Assembly: GCF_002222635.1 (NCBI RefSeq)
Contig: NZ_CP022415.1
Location: forward strand, 1,240,001 to 1,304,000
Direction of reading: 5' to 3'
Length of the DNA stretch: 64,000 nt
From: Pseudosulfitobacter pseudonitzschiae
Lineage (GTDB): Bacteria > Pseudomonadota > Alphaproteobacteria > Rhodobacterales > Rhodobacteraceae
Shown here: one piece after another, positions 33,630-44,107 of the stretch
Layout of the letters: every line of letters starts with the position of its first letter
Position numbering within the stretch: position 1 is the first letter of the stretch
Made by a program: the position numbers and the translations under genes
Notes under the pieces: generated by a model
What the model saw: the letters and a program-made list of their open reading frames with translations, nothing else
Told to the model about the DNA's origin: nothing
Database searches by the model: none

Positions 33630-36119
33630 GTGTTCCGATTTATCCTGTCGTTTTTCGGCGGTATCTTTACGACCCTGACGATGGGTCTTCTTGCAATTGC
33701 GCTGAGCGTCGGCGCGATTTTCTATATTTATGGCCGCGATCTGCCCAGCCACGAAAGCCTTGCACAATATACGCCACCCACGATCAGCCGTATTTACAGC
33801 GGTCAGGGTCAGATCATTGACGAATTTGCCCGTGAACGGCGGTTGTTTGCCCCTGCGGACACCATTCCCGATCTGATCAAACAGGCATTCATCAGCGCCG
33901 AAGACAAGAATTTCTATACCCACGAAGGCTATGACCTGCGCGGCATTGCGGCGGCGGCGATTGACGCTGTGCGCTCGCGCGGGCGCGACGTGCGCGGTGC
34001 CTCGACGATCACCCAGCAGGTGATGAAGAATTTCTTGTTGTCGGGCGACCGTCAGGCGGAACGCAAGATCAAGGAAATTATACTGGCCTCTCGCATCGAA
34101 GAGACGTTGGACAAGGAAAAAATTCTGGAACTGTACCTGAACGAGATTTTCCTTGGGCAGAACAGCTATGGTGTGGCTGCGGCCAGCCAGACCTATTTCA
34201 ACAAGACGCTGGGCGAGTTGACCCCACATGAAGCGGCGTTTCTGGCATCACTTCCCAAGGCGCCATCGGACTATCACCCCGTGCGCCGCAAGGACCGTCT
34301 GCTGGCGCGCCGGAACTACGTTCTTAAAGAAATGCATGACAACGGCTATCTGACCCAAGCCGTCTATGACTCCGAACGCGGGCAGCCGCTGCGGTCGGTG
34401 CAGAACGGCGACTTTGAAAGCTTCAAGGAAGAGCTGCCCCCGCGCGACTATTTTACCGACGAAATCCGCCGCCAACTGTCCGAGAACTTCGGCGAAGGCG
34501 AGTTTTTCACCGGCGGCCTGACCGTGCGCGCGACCATTGATCAGGAAATGCAGCCCATTGCCGCCGATTCCCTGCGCACCGAGCTGGAAAACTATGACCG
34601 TAGCCGATCCACATGGCGCGGCACCGGCAAAAAGATCGACCCGCAGATCGCTACAGGTGACGGCTGGCAAGAGGCGTTGAACGACGTCACCGTTGCCCGT
34701 GACATTGACCTGAATGGCCGTTGGTATCCTTCCGTGGTGCGCGAAGTCGGCGACCAGCGCATTGTGTTGGGGATCGAAGGGCAGGGCATCGGAGAGGTGC
34801 CGCGCGCTGATATCAAATGGCTCAAGGGCGATTTTGTCGCCAACTTTGACGTGGGCGACGTTGTGCATGTGCGCCAGCGCGACGGTGGCTGGTCGCTGCG
34901 GCAGGTGCCTGCGGTGCAGGGCGGCTTTGTGGCGATGGACGTCAACACCGGTCGCGTGATCGCCATGCAGGGCGGGTTCAGCTATCAAAACTCGGTCTTC
35001 AACCGCGCCACGCAGGCCAAGCGCCAACCGGGGTCTTCGTTCAAACCCTTTGTGTATGCGGCAGCACTCGACAGCGGCTATACGCCCGCGACGATCATTG
35101 TCGACGCCCCGATCGAGATCAACACGCCGCAAGGGATGTGGCGCCCCAAGAACGCATCGAACCAGTATTACGGCCCGACCCCCATGCGCACCGGAATTGA
35201 ACGGTCGCGAAACCTGATGACCATCCGTCTGGCCCAAGAGGTCGGCATGGAAACCGTGGCCAGTTATGCCGAACGCTTTGGCGTCTACGACCGCGGCCAG
35301 ATGGGCAAGTTTCTGGCCAACTCGCTGGGGTCGCAAGAAACTACATTGTACCAGATGGTTGCGGCCTATGCGATGTTCGCCAACGGTGGCGAGCGGGTCA
35401 AACCCACGCTGGTTGACCGTGTGCAGGACCGCTATGGCAAGACCGTCTACCGTCACGATGAACGCCAGTGCGCCGATTGCCAACTGGCCAGTCTGGACCC
35501 CGGATATGGCCCGCGCATTGCCTCTAACCGCGAGCGGGTGATGGACCCGATCACCGCCTATCAGTTGACGTCGATGATGCGCGGCGTGGTCGAACGCGGC
35601 ACTGCTGCGCGCACCGTGAACCTGCCGGTGCCCACAGCGGGCAAGACCGGCACGACCAACGACAACAAGGACGTGTGGTTCGTGGGCTTTACCAGCAACA
35701 TCGTTGCGGGTTGCTACATCGGCTTTGACACGCCCCGCGATATGGGGCGCGGCGCGTCGGGTGGCGGCATGTGCGGCCCCGTGTTCCAGCGCTTTATGCT
35801 TGAGGCCACCAAGAAATACGGCGGCGGCGATTTCGACGTGCCCCCCGGTGGCCACTTTATCAAGATCGACCGCTTTACCGGCGCACGTCTGAGTGACGAT
35901 GCGTCAGGTGAAAGCGTGGTGGCCGAATATTTCCGTGACGGTGAAGAGCCGCTCTTTGGCTTGATGTTCGACGGCGGCTTTGCAATGGGCGCCGATCTGC
36001 CGCTGGTCGAAGAAGTGGGCCGCGCCACGGGCCGCGAAGTGACCACATCCACCGGCAAAAAGGCCACCGTGGGACCAAAGGCAAACTTCGGCACGCTTAG
36101 CTCGGGCGGACTGTACTAG
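33630..36119 (+). CDS. mrcA: Penicillin-binding protein 1A (bifunctional transglycosylase/transpeptidase)
   Basis: An 829-residue class A PBP building peptidoglycan. It starts at GTG 33630 with AAGGA 7 bases upstream. A single N-terminal membrane anchor (residues 5-30) is followed by the GT51 transglycosylase ([50 protein letters not shown]). A linker domain follows, then the transpeptidase with SxxK in [13 protein letters not shown], SxN in ERSRNLM and KTGTT in [16 protein letters not shown]. Length and order are normal for alphaproteobacterial PBP1A. It follows amiC by 111 bases and precedes prfB. Confidence 0.96.
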   Translation: MFRFILSFFGGIFTTLTMGLLAIALSVGAIFYIYGRDLPSHESLAQYTPPTISRIYSGQGQIIDEFARERRLFAPADTIPDLIKQAFISAEDKNFYTHEGYDLRGIAAAAIDAVRSRGRDVRGASTITQQVMKNFLLSGDRQAERKIKEIILASRIEETLDKEKILELYLNEIFLGQNSYGVAAASQTYFNKTLGELTPHEAAFLASLPKAPSDYHPVRRKDRLLARRNYVLKEMHDNGYLTQAVYDSERGQPLRSVQNGDFESFKEELPPRDYFTDEIRRQLSENFGEGEFFTGGLTVRATIDQEMQPIAADSLRTELENYDRSRSTWRGTGKKIDPQIATGDGWQEALNDVTVARDIDLNGRWYPSVVREVGDQRIVLGIEGQGIGEVPRADIKWLKGDFVANFDVGDVVHVRQRDGGWSLRQVPAVQGGFVAMDVNTGRVIAMQGGFSYQNSVFNRATQAKRQPGSSFKPFVYAAALDSGYTPATIIVDAPIEINTPQGMWRPKNASNQYYGPTPMRTGIERSRNLMTIRLAQEVGMETVASYAERFGVYDRGQMGKFLANSLGSQETTLYQMVAAYAMFANGGERVKPTLVDRVQDRYGKTVYRHDERQCADCQLASLDPGYGPRIASNRERVMDPITAYQLTSMMRGVVERGTAARTVNLPVPTAGKTGTTNDNKDVWFVGFTSNIVAGCYIGFDTPRDMGRGASGGGMCGPVFQRFMLEATKKYGGGDFDVPPGGHFIKIDRFTGARLSDDASGESVVAEYFRDGEEPLFGLMFDGGFAMGADLPLVEEVGRATGREVTTSTGKKATVGPKANFGTLSSGGLY

Positions 36120-36225
36120 CCCGATAACACGCAGCACAGCGGCGCAGTCGTCATCCGACGGCTTGCCGCCTGTCCTGCGCTGGTTTACACCCGCATTTCA
36201 ACACCATCCCGAAGGACACGAGCCG

Positions 36226-37350
36226 ATGCGCGCCGAGGCCCAAAATACCGTTGCCGAGATCGAAAAATCACTGGAGCTGCTGGGGCAGCGTCTGGGCGTG
36301 GAAACTGCGCAATACCGGCTGGAAGAATTCAACGCCCGCGTCGAGGATCCAAACCTTTGGGACGACCCCGAAGCCGCACAAAAGCTGATGCGCGACCGTC
36401 AGTCGCTGGTCGATGCCATCGACACCTACGAAAGCATCAAACAGGATCTTGCCGACAACATCGAGTTGATCGAGATGGGCGAGATGGAAGGCGACGAAGA
36501 GGTCATCAGCGACGCCGAATCCGCGCTCAAGACCCTTGCGGTGAAGTCCGCGCAAAAAGAATTGGAAGCACTGTTGGACGGCGAGGCCGACAGCAACGAC
36601 ACCTTCCTCGAGATCAACTCGGGCGCGGGCGGTACCGAAAGCTGTGATTGGGCGTCGATGCTGGCGCGGATGTACGTCCGTTGGGCCGAGAAAAAGGGCT
36701 ATAAGGTCGAACTGAACGCCGAGAGCGCAGGCGAAGAGGCGGGGATTAAGTCGGCCACCTATAAAATCACCGGCCACAACGCCTATGGCTGGCTGAAATC
36801 CGAAAGCGGCGTTCACCGTCTGGTGCGTATCTCGCCCTTTGATTCTGCCGCCAAGCGGCACACCTCTTTTACCTCGGTCAAAGTTTATCCGGTGGTCGAC
36901 GACAACATCGAGATCGAAGTGAACCCCTCCGATATTCGCATCGACACCTACCGGTCGTCGGGCGCCGGTGGTCAGCACGTCAACACAACGGATTCGGCTG
37001 TGCGGATCACCCACCACCCCACAGGGATCGTGGTGACGTCATCGGAAAAGTCCCAACACCAGAACCGCGACATCGCCATGAAAGCGTTGAAATCGCGTCT
37101 GTACCAGATGGAGTTGGACAAGCGGTCGGCGTTGGTGAACGAAGTTCACGAAAGCGCGGGCGACGCAGGCTGGGGCAACCAGATCCGCAGCTATGTTTTG
37201 CAGCCCTACCAGATGGTCAAAGACCTACGGACCAACTACGAAACATCGGACACCAAAGGCGTTCTTGACGGCGATCTGGACGGTCTGATGGGCGCCACAC
37301 TTGCGCTGAACGTCAGCGGCAAAAGCCGGTCGGAAGCGCAAGGCGACTAA
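36226..37350 (+). CDS. prfB: Peptide chain release factor 2
   Basis: RF2 ends translation at UGA and UAA. The 374-residue protein has the stop-codon-reading tripeptide SPF in [13 protein letters not shown] and the catalytic GGQ in [17 protein letters not shown]. The start at 36226 ([14 protein letters not shown]) matches the family. An upstream in-frame ATG at 36163 adds an unrelated sequence. The early part is a single continuous frame, so the programmed +1 frameshift that controls prfB in E. coli is absent here. Confidence 0.97.
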   Translation: MRAEAQNTVAEIEKSLELLGQRLGVETAQYRLEEFNARVEDPNLWDDPEAAQKLMRDRQSLVDAIDTYESIKQDLADNIELIEMGEMEGDEEVISDAESALKTLAVKSAQKELEALLDGEADSNDTFLEINSGAGGTESCDWASMLARMYVRWAEKKGYKVELNAESAGEEAGIKSATYKITGHNAYGWLKSESGVHRLVRISPFDSAAKRHTSFTSVKVYPVVDDNIEIEVNPSDIRIDTYRSSGAGGQHVNTTDSAVRITHHPTGIVVTSSEKSQHQNRDIAMKALKSRLYQMELDKRSALVNEVHESAGDAGWGNQIRSYVLQPYQMVKDLRTNYETSDTKGVLDGDLDGLMGATLALNVSGKSRSEAQGD

Positions 37351-37495
37351 GTATTCAGTGCGGGTCCATGTTTTGGTCCGGTGGGATTGCCCGTTCAGGC
37401 ATCTATGAAGATGGCTGGGCGGCTGATTTCCAGTTTCTTGCCTGAGGCTACGTATTCCACTTGAACCTGCGCATGGCTGCGGCAAAGTTGCAGCC

Positions 37496-38917
37496 ATGAC
37501 AGATGATATTCTTTTCCAAGGCGCTTTGGCGCAATCGGGTGCACTTGCCAAGGGTGCCATGACCGCAACCGATCTGATGCAGGCAACGGTGCAGCGCATC
37601 GCGGACGTGAACGGGACAGTTAATGCCGTCGTGTCGCTGCGCGATGAAGATGCACTGATGGCCGAAGCAAAGGCCGCCGATGAAGGACCGCGCACCGGAT
37701 GGCTGCACGGGATGCCTATTGCCATCAAGGATCTGGCCAACGCCGCAGGGCTGCCCACGTCGATGGGGTCGCCGCTGTTTGCGGGGCAGGTGGCGGCAAA
37801 AGATGATGTGATGGTGGCGCGGTTGCGGGCTGCCGGTGCCATTGTGATCGGTAAAACCAACACGCCCGAGTTCGGCCTTGGCTCGCACACCATCAATCCG
37901 GTGCACGGGGCCACGCACAACCCCTATGCGCATGGACGTTCGGCAGGCGGCTCATCTGGCGGGGCGGCGGCGGCGCTGGCCTGCGGGATGCTGTCTGTGG
38001 CCGACGGGTCGGATATGATGGGATCATTGCGCAATCCGGCGGGGTGGAACAACGTCTACGGGATGCGCCCCACGTGGGGGCTGGTCCCGTCCGAACCCGA
38101 GGGTGACAATTTCCTGCACCAACTGGCCACCAACGGCCCGATGGCGCGCAACCCCTCTGACCTTGCGGCATTGCTGGACACGATGGCAGGGCCGGACCCG
38201 CGTCAGCCGCACGAGCTGGCACAGGCCGCATCGTTGCCGCAGATTGCGGGCGGTATGGATGGGGTGCGCATCGGATGGCTTGGCAATTGGGGCGGCGCAC
38301 TGCCGATGGATCATGGCATTCAGGACATTTCGCAGCATGCCCTGAAGCAGATGGAAGAGCTGGGCGCACATGTGACCGAGCAGACCCCGCTGTTTGATTC
38401 CGACGCGATGTGGGACAGCTGGATCACACTGAGGTCGTGGCAGGTGGGGACAGGACTGGCCGCACTCTATACCGATCCCGACCAGCACGAATACCTCAAG
38501 GACACCGCCCGCTGGGAGATCGCACGCGGCATGGCGCTGTCCGGGATGCAGGTTCACGCGGCCAGTGTTGTGCGCAGCAACTGGTTCAAGACCGCCGTGA
38601 AAGCCTTTGAAACATATGATGTTCTGGCGCTGCCTTCGGCACAGATTTGGCCGTTTGATGTGACATGGGACTATCCGCGCGAGATTGCAGGCGTGCAGAT
38701 GGATACCTATCACCGCTGGATGCAGGTGGTGGTGCCGGCGTCGCTGTTGGGTCTGCCGGTGGTCAATGTACCTGTGGGCTTTGGCGGACCGGATGACACG
38801 CCTGCGGGTCTGCAACTGATCGGCAAGCGCGGGGCCGATGCAGCGCTGTTGCGGGTGGCGCAGGCGTGGCATCTGGCGACGGATTGGCCGAACGCGCGGC
38901 GCCCGCATCTGGGCTAG
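37496..38917 (+). CDS. Amidase signature-family enzyme
   Basis: A 473-residue serine amidase with the Ser-cisSer-Lys triad. The Lys is in MPIAIKDLANAAG, and the Ser/Gly-rich signature is in RSAGGSSGGAAAALACGM and ADGSDMMGSLRNPA. It resembles 6-aminohexanoate-cyclic-dimer hydrolase and aryl-amidase branches more than GatA, since no gatB or gatC is nearby. Rhodobacterales carry several such paralogues acting on diverse amides. It stands alone between prfB and a convergent small gene that ends 19 bases after its stop. Confidence 0.88.
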   Translation: MTDDILFQGALAQSGALAKGAMTATDLMQATVQRIADVNGTVNAVVSLRDEDALMAEAKAADEGPRTGWLHGMPIAIKDLANAAGLPTSMGSPLFAGQVAAKDDVMVARLRAAGAIVIGKTNTPEFGLGSHTINPVHGATHNPYAHGRSAGGSSGGAAAALACGMLSVADGSDMMGSLRNPAGWNNVYGMRPTWGLVPSEPEGDNFLHQLATNGPMARNPSDLAALLDTMAGPDPRQPHELAQAASLPQIAGGMDGVRIGWLGNWGGALPMDHGIQDISQHALKQMEELGAHVTEQTPLFDSDAMWDSWITLRSWQVGTGLAALYTDPDQHEYLKDTARWEIARGMALSGMQVHAASVVRSNWFKTAVKAFETYDVLALPSAQIWPFDVTWDYPREIAGVQMDTYHRWMQVVVPASLLGLPVVNVPVGFGGPDDTPAGLQLIGKRGADAALLRVAQAWHLATDWPNARRPHLG

Positions 38918-38936
38918 GGACGTGACGCCAAAGGCG

Positions 38937-39152
38937 CTAGAGCGGCTCGCGCCCCTCGGCGGCCAGTCGCGCGCGCAGGGCGCTGATCTGCGGCGTGTTC
39001 TGTTCCAAGGCAAAGACATAGGCCTGCGTGAGAAAGAAACAGGCGGCGTCAACATTCTGCGCGCCATCAGCCGCACGCGCATAAAGATCCACCAGCGCAC
39101 GATGGTCGCCCGCCGCATGGGCGGCCAGAAGTTGGGCGTTCAGATCGGTCAT
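38937..39152 (-). CDS. Small helical protein coupled to the Rieske oxygenase gene
   Basis: A 71-residue soluble protein, all helical by composition, starting MTDLNAQLLAAHAAGDHRAL and ending ARLAAEGREPL. The pattern of small and aromatic residues (LVDLYARAADGA, then AACFFLTQAYVFALE) resembles a pair of TPR or Sel1-like helices. The start overlaps the stop of the Rieske oxygenase as ATGA, so the two are translated together. It might be a dedicated helper of the oxygenase. It is unrecognised beyond that. Confidence 0.68.
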   Translation of the reverse strand: MTDLNAQLLAAHAAGDHRALVDLYARAADGAQNVDAACFFLTQAYVFALEQNTPQISALRARLAAEGREPL

Positions 39153-40303
39153 TCCGCCGCCATTTGCCCCGCGCGATGCGCCTCTAGCTGTCCGGCGACC
39201 CATGCGTGGAACATATGCGTCGGCCCATCCATCGCAGGCGAGAACCGGCCGCCGTCGAACTGGGGCGCGTGCCGGCCGCGCTGCATGCCTTCGACAACAA
39301 AAATGTCTTCTTCGAACACCTGTTTCCATTGTGCGGTATTGCGCGCGCGCAGGGCAGGGTCGGTTTCAGCTTGGGCATAATAGATATGCACGTTTTCGGT
39401 TGTCTTTTCCGTGCTTTCCGGCAGCAGAATGATCGCAAAGGTATGGTCGCGGTGTACGCCCAACAGCACGTTGGGATAGGCGGTGACATATTCGGCGGCG
39501 GTGTCCCATTTGGCACTTAACCCATCGAAATCGGGAAACCGCTGGCCATCTTCGCCGGACATCTGGCGGTAAACCAGCGTGCCCTGACCGGAATATGAAT
39601 CAGGTGCTTCGATATGGTAATGATCCTCAAGCCGCGAATAGCTGTTCAAACCGGGGTGGACCCAAGGCAAATGGTAGCTTTCGCAATAGTTTTCGACTGC
39701 CAGCTTCCAGTTGCAATTTACCGTCAGTTGAAAGCGGCTGTCGGCACCGCCGTGGTGCAGGGGCTGGTCAAACTCGGCCCAGCGGGCCAGCAGGTTGGCG
39801 TTGTGCACCGCAAAGGGGGCTGCATCACCTGAAAGGTTGATCCAGATCACGTCCATCCACACATGGCTGCGCACTTCGATCAGACCCAGCAACGCGCGGT
39901 CGATGCCCGCGTGGGTGTTGCGCCCCGGTCCGCCCACATGGGGGGTGCTGACCAGTCGGCCATCGGTGCTGTAACACCAGCTGTGATAGGGGCAGCGAAT
40001 GGCCCCTTCGATCTTGCGGGGGGCATCGACAAGGATCATGCCGCGATGGCGGCAGATGTTCTGGAACACCCGTACCTGTGCTGCGCGGTCGCGCACGACC
40101 AGCAGTGGCATGCCCAGAAACGTCAACGGGACCGCATCCCCGATTTCTGGCACATCTGCGCCCACGGCCAGACCGGCCCAGCCCGAAGACAGAACGGCGG
40201 TGCGCTCTTCGTCAAAGACACGCTGGTCGATATAATGGGCGTTGGGCAGGCCGTTTGCCTGATCCAAGGGGCGGCGGACCGCGTCGAGGTTTGTGTGGGT
40301 CAT
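39149..40303 (-). CDS. Rieske non-haem iron oxygenase, alpha subunit
   Basis: A 384-residue oxygenase that hydroxylates or demethylates its substrate with electrons from a separate reductase. The Rieske cluster motif C84-x-H86-x17-C104-x2-H107 lies in ICRHRG and CPYHSWC. The catalytic domain has the mononuclear iron triad region ENYCESYHLPWVHPGLN. The start at 40303 (MTHTNLD) is supported by AAGGGA upstream. The sequence style fits the group acting on quaternary ammonium compounds (choline, carnitine, betaine types). No reductase gene is adjacent. An XRE-type regulator precedes it and a small helical protein follows with an ATGA overlap. Confidence 0.9.
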   Translation of the reverse strand: MTHTNLDAVRRPLDQANGLPNAHYIDQRVFDEERTAVLSSGWAGLAVGADVPEIGDAVPLTFLGMPLLVVRDRAAQVRVFQNICRHRGMILVDAPRKIEGAIRCPYHSWCYSTDGRLVSTPHVGGPGRNTHAGIDRALLGLIEVRSHVWMDVIWINLSGDAAPFAVHNANLLARWAEFDQPLHHGGADSRFQLTVNCNWKLAVENYCESYHLPWVHPGLNSYSRLEDHYHIEAPDSYSGQGTLVYRQMSGEDGQRFPDFDGLSAKWDTAAEYVTAYPNVLLGVHRDHTFAIILLPESTEKTTENVHIYYAQAETDPALRARNTAQWKQVFEEDIFVVEGMQRGRHAPQFDGGRFSPAMDGPTHMFHAWVAGQLEAHRAGQMAAE

Positions 40304-40404
40304 CGGGCAGTTTCCCTTGGTCTGATGCAACAGTCATAGGCCAAATGGCCCGTGTCTGTATGCGCATCAGCGACAGGGGTTTTCTGCGGGCGACATACGC
40401 GCCG

Positions 40405-41202
40405 TCAGTGGAACGGTTCGGTATGGCGCAGCAATCTTTGGTGAAAGGGCAAAAGATCTTCGACGTCACAAAACCCTGCTGTGCGCCCACAGGCCAGCGC
40501 CTTGCGCCAATCGGCGCCAAGATGTTCATAGACGACACGTTCGATACGGTTGCTTGAAACGGTCTCGCGGATGGTGCGGGCGACGTAGCCGACCCAAAAG
40601 TTGTTCTCGAAGGACGCTTCACGCGCCAGAAAGTTGAACGAACAGGTCATAGCACCCCGACGCGCGATCACCGCCGATACGCCGTCATCCTGCCGTATCA
40701 CCTGCCCGCGAAACTCGCGCGATATGCTGTCCTGCGCCAAACCCTGAGAGGCCAGCGCCGCGCGCGGCTCGAACCCGCGCAGAAAGGTGGCGTCGTTTCT
40801 GCGGCAGACATGGACCAGACCGACAACAAACCGCTCTTGCTGGATGAAGCTGCGGCGTGAAAACCGGTAAAAACCCGAGGGAAACAGGGTTTCGGGGACC
40901 GCGACAGCCGCGTCCCCCAGGAAACTCTCGATATAGGGGTCATGCAGGCTTTTGCGGTCGGGGCCGATTTCGTTCAGGGGTTCAAGCAAAACGCGGGCAT
41001 CGACACCAAAAAAGTTGCAAATACGGGCCAGAACATCGGGGCGCGGAAAGCTCTCTCCCGACAGATAGCGGTTGAATTGCGTGCGGTTCACACCCAACTG
41101 CCGCGACAGTTCCGAGATCGAGGCAAAGCTTTGCGCCAAAATCCGAAGATTTGCGCCGAACATATTGCGCAATTCGACGGGTGATCGGTCGAGATAGGTC
41201 AT
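40405..41202 (-). CDS. XRE-type transcriptional regulator
   Basis: A 265-residue regulator. The N-terminal Cro/CI helix-turn-helix occupies about residues 13-70 (ANLRILAQSFASISELSRQL, GVNRTQFNRYLSGESFPRPD, ICNFFGVDAR). A C-terminal domain of about 180 residues has no motif I can name. It lies 101 bases upstream of the Rieske oxygenase on the same strand, and probably controls it. Its own upstream region of about 490 bases is empty of genes. Confidence 0.85.
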   Translation of the reverse strand: MTYLDRSPVELRNMFGANLRILAQSFASISELSRQLGVNRTQFNRYLSGESFPRPDVLARICNFFGVDARVLLEPLNEIGPDRKSLHDPYIESFLGDAAVAVPETLFPSGFYRFSRRSFIQQERFVVGLVHVCRRNDATFLRGFEPRAALASQGLAQDSISREFRGQVIRQDDGVSAVIARRGAMTCSFNFLAREASFENNFWVGYVARTIRETVSSNRIERVVYEHLGADWRKALACGRTAGFCDVEDLLPFHQRLLRHTEPFH

Positions 41203-41692
41203 CCAGATGCCTTATGTGAATGCGCTTAAAACGGTAGTGGAGTAGAGTTGGTACACGCATGACGTGGGAATTGACGCCGTTTAGCATCAGACCTGACGCG
41301 GTTGTGCCGCCAGACGATACGCCGGATGATACAAAATGCAATGGTTGTTGGCCCCACAACTGAATCCAAAGCTGCCAAACTGGTTGTCAGGCGCAATTTT
41401 TTTGCAGGGTTTGTCGGATCGGTGTGGTGGCGCGCTGCGATGGGCGGCATTGCCGTGATCCGGTGCGACGCGCAGGGCGGTCCGGCGGCTTGCATCAACA
41501 GACAGCGCGTTTGGGGGCTGGGTTCTTTGATGTGCGCGAAGTGCCGCGGCGCAACATCCAGATCCGCGACGTGTTGATACTGACCTGCAACGCAACGCTT
41601 TTGTAGTGTTGTGGTAGGGGCCGGTCACGCAACAGCGCAAACCGGTACCCGAGGGTTTTTTGTAGGGCAGGGGCTGGCCCCGTTCGGTGGCG
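41203..41692. other. Intergenic stretch between the XRE regulator and ilvH
   Basis: No believable coding frame or RNA gene was seen. It must contain the promoter of the leftward XRE gene and the end of the leftward ilv transcript. A small perfect dyad, GGGGC-TG-GCCCC at 41670-41681, stands 11 bases after the ilvH stop but has no T-run on the ilv strand. Confidence 0.5.
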
Positions 41693-42253
41693 TCAGTCGC
41701 CGCGCGACAGCGCCGCAACGCCGGTGCGCGCCACATCGACCAGCCCCAAAGGCCGCATCAGTTCGGCAAAAGCGTCGATTTTTTCCGGCGCGCCGGTGAT
41801 CTCGAACACAAAGCTGGTCAGGGTGCTGTCGACCACGTTGGCACGGAAAATATCCGCCAGCCGCAGCGCTTCGACCCGTTTTTCACCGCCGCCCGACACT
41901 TTGAACATCGCCAGTTCGCGTTCGACCGATGGACCCTCGACGGTCAGATCGTTGACAGTGTGCACCGGTACGATGCGACCCAATTGCGCCTTGATCTGTT
42001 CGATCACCTGCGGCGTTCCGGTGGTGACAATGGTGATCCGGCTCAGGTGACCGGTATGGTCCACCTCGGCCACGGTCAGGCTGTCGATGTTATAGCCACG
42101 CCCCGAGAACAACCCGATGACCCGCGCCAGAACACCCGGTTCGTTTTCGACCAGAACGGCCAGCGTGTGCCGTTCCTCGACATCGGAAAAGTTGGGCCGC
42201 AGGTTATAGGCCGAATGGCTGGTAGCGCCTTTTTTGATTTTTAGAGCTGACAT
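41693..42253 (-). CDS. ilvH: Acetolactate synthase small (regulatory) subunit
   Basis: This is the regulatory partner of IlvB that gives valine feedback control. The 186-residue protein has the N-terminal ACT domain (HTLAVLVENEPGVLARVIGL, FSGRGYNIDSLTVAEVD, GHLSRITIVT) and the ALS_ss_C domain after about residue 100. AAAGGA lies before the ATG. It follows ilvB by 12 bases in the same operon. The usual ilvC is not adjacent. Confidence 0.96.
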   Translation of the reverse strand: MSALKIKKGATSHSAYNLRPNFSDVEERHTLAVLVENEPGVLARVIGLFSGRGYNIDSLTVAEVDHTGHLSRITIVTTGTPQVIEQIKAQLGRIVPVHTVNDLTVEGPSVERELAMFKVSGGGEKRVEALRLADIFRANVVDSTLTSFVFEITGAPEKIDAFAELMRPLGLVDVARTGVAALSRGD

Positions 42254-42265
42254 ATCCGTATTCCT

Positions 42266-44017
42266 TTACACCAGCACCGAACCCTTGGCGTCGATCACGC
42301 CTTGGGTGTCGGCTTCGCCCAGAAGCATTTCGTTGTGCGCCTTGCCCGACGGGATCATCGGGAAACAGTTCTCGTGCTTTTCGACCAGGCAATCGAATAC
42401 GACCGGACCGTCATAGTTGATCATCTCCATGATCGCATCGTCCAGATCGTCGGGGTCCGAACACTGGATGCCCTTGGCGCCGAACGCATCGGCCAGTTTC
42501 ACGAAGTCAGGCAGGCTTTCGGACCATGAATGCGAATAGCGTTCGCCGTGCAGCAGCTCCTGCCACTGGCGCACCATGCCCAGGCGTTCGTTGTTCAGGA
42601 TGAACTGCTTGACGGGCAGGTTGAACTGCATCGCGGTGCCCAGTTCCTGCATGTTCATCAGCCAGCTGGCCTCGCCTGCGACGTTGATCACCAGCGCCTC
42701 GGGGTGGGCCATCTGCACGCCGATCGAGGCGGGGAAACCGTAGCCCATCGTGCCCAAACCGCCCGAGGTCATCCAGCGGTTCGGATCTTCAAAGTTCAGG
42801 TATTGCGCCGCCCACATCTGGTGCTGGCCCACTTCGGTGGTGATGTAGCGGTCGTGGTCCTTGGTCAGCGCCTCAAGCCGTTGCAGAGCATGCTGCGGCT
42901 TGATCACCTTGCCTTCTTGTTTGAATTTCAGGCAATCGACCTTTTGCCATTCGTTGATCTGTTTCCACCACTTGGCCACGCCTTCGCTGTTGGTCTTGCG
43001 ACCGCGCGATTTCCAGACCTTCAGGATGTCTTCCAGCACATGGGCCACGTCGCCCACGATGGGAATATCGGCCTTGATCACCTTGTTGATCGACGATGGA
43101 TCAATGTCGATATGCGCCTTGATCGACTTAGGTGAAAATGCGTCCAGCACGCCGGTGATGCGGTCGTCGAACCGCGCGCCGATGTTGATCATCAGATCGC
43201 AGCCGTGCATCGCCATGTTGGCTTCGTACAGCCCGTGCATGCCCAACATGCCCAGCCACTTGCCGCCCGACGCAGGATAGGCGCCCAGACCCATCAGGGT
43301 GCTGGTGATCGGAAAGCCTGTGGCCTCGACCAGTTCGCGCAGCAATTGCGAGGCCGCAGGGCCAGAGTTGATGACGCCGCCGCCGGTATAGAACACCGGA
43401 CGCTTGGCAGCCTCGATGGCGGCCACCAGTTCGGTGATCTCTTCCATGTTGCCCTTGACGACCGGTTGATAATGCGACTGCGACGGCTTGGGCGCGGTAT
43501 AGGTGCCAGAGGCAAATTGCACGTCTTTGGGAATATCCACCAGAACCGGCCCGGGACGGCCCGAGATGGCGACGTGGAACGCCTCGTGGATCACGCCCGA
43601 CAGCTTTTCAGTCTCTTTCACCAGCCAGTTGTGTTTCGTGCAGGGGCGGGTGATGCCGACGGTGTCGGCCTCCTGAAAGGCATCCGAACCGATCATAAAG
43701 GTCGGCACCTGTCCGGTCAGAACGATAATCGGGATGGAATCCAGCAACGCATCGGTCAGGCCGGTCACCGCATTGGTGGCACCGGGGCCGGATGTCACAA
43801 GACACACACCCGGCTTGCCGGTCGAACGCGCATAGCCTTCGGCGGCATGCACGGCACCTTGTTCGTGGCGCACCAGAACGTGCTTGATCGAGTTTTGCTG
43901 AAAAATCTCGTCGTAAATCGGTAGGACGGCGCCACCGGGATACCCGAATACCGTGTCCACACCCTGATCAATCAGGGCCTGAACCACCATCTTTGCACCG
44001 CTCATTTGACGTGTCAT
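42266..44017 (-). CDS. ilvB: Acetolactate synthase large (catalytic) subunit
   Basis: A thiamine-diphosphate enzyme making acetolactate and acetohydroxybutyrate for valine, leucine and isoleucine. The start at 44017 gives 583 residues beginning MTRQMSGAKMVVQALIDQGV. VFGYPGGAVLPIYD includes the FGYPGG block, and the catalytic Glu is in VRHEQGAVHAAEGYAR. GPGATN and the cofactor-binding end (GLGTMGYGFPASIGVQ and the following GEASWLMNMQE) are present. At that last site family members usually read GD for Mg; here it is GEASW. The gene is preceded by a leader peptide and attenuator. Confidence 0.96.
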   Translation of the reverse strand: MTRQMSGAKMVVQALIDQGVDTVFGYPGGAVLPIYDEIFQQNSIKHVLVRHEQGAVHAAEGYARSTGKPGVCLVTSGPGATNAVTGLTDALLDSIPIIVLTGQVPTFMIGSDAFQEADTVGITRPCTKHNWLVKETEKLSGVIHEAFHVAISGRPGPVLVDIPKDVQFASGTYTAPKPSQSHYQPVVKGNMEEITELVAAIEAAKRPVFYTGGGVINSGPAASQLLRELVEATGFPITSTLMGLGAYPASGGKWLGMLGMHGLYEANMAMHGCDLMINIGARFDDRITGVLDAFSPKSIKAHIDIDPSSINKVIKADIPIVGDVAHVLEDILKVWKSRGRKTNSEGVAKWWKQINEWQKVDCLKFKQEGKVIKPQHALQRLEALTKDHDRYITTEVGQHQMWAAQYLNFEDPNRWMTSGGLGTMGYGFPASIGVQMAHPEALVINVAGEASWLMNMQELGTAMQFNLPVKQFILNNERLGMVRQWQELLHGERYSHSWSESLPDFVKLADAFGAKGIQCSDPDDLDDAIMEMINYDGPVVFDCLVEKHENCFPMIPSGKAHNEMLLGEADTQGVIDAKGSVLV

Positions 44018-44055
44018 AGCTCTACTCCGGTTACGCCATACTGTCTTGCGCACAT

Positions 44056-44089
44056 AAAAAAACCCCCGTTTTTGGCGGGGGCACATGGG
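44056..44089 (-). promoter_or_regulatory. Transcription attenuator of the ilvBH operon
   Basis: On this strand a CCCCCG/CGGGGG hairpin (44063-44081) is followed by seven T (44056-44062), a terminator standing before ilvB. The arm GCACATGGG (44081-44089 on the given strand) pairs perfectly over nine bases with CCCATGTGC at 44115-44123. That second site overlaps the end of the leader peptide frame. The two pairings touch and may compete, as in classical attenuation. Confidence 0.72.
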
Positions 44090-44107
44090 TCGAATTCTGG
44101 TCTACCG

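Noticed and set aside
36226-36320. Programmed +1 frameshift in prfB
   Set aside because: The frame is open from the start codon through the early codons, with no in-frame TGA.
41302-41577. Short rightward frame in the XRE-ilvH gap
   Set aside because: No ribosome-binding site, no motif, and Arg/Cys-rich translation typical of non-coding DNA.
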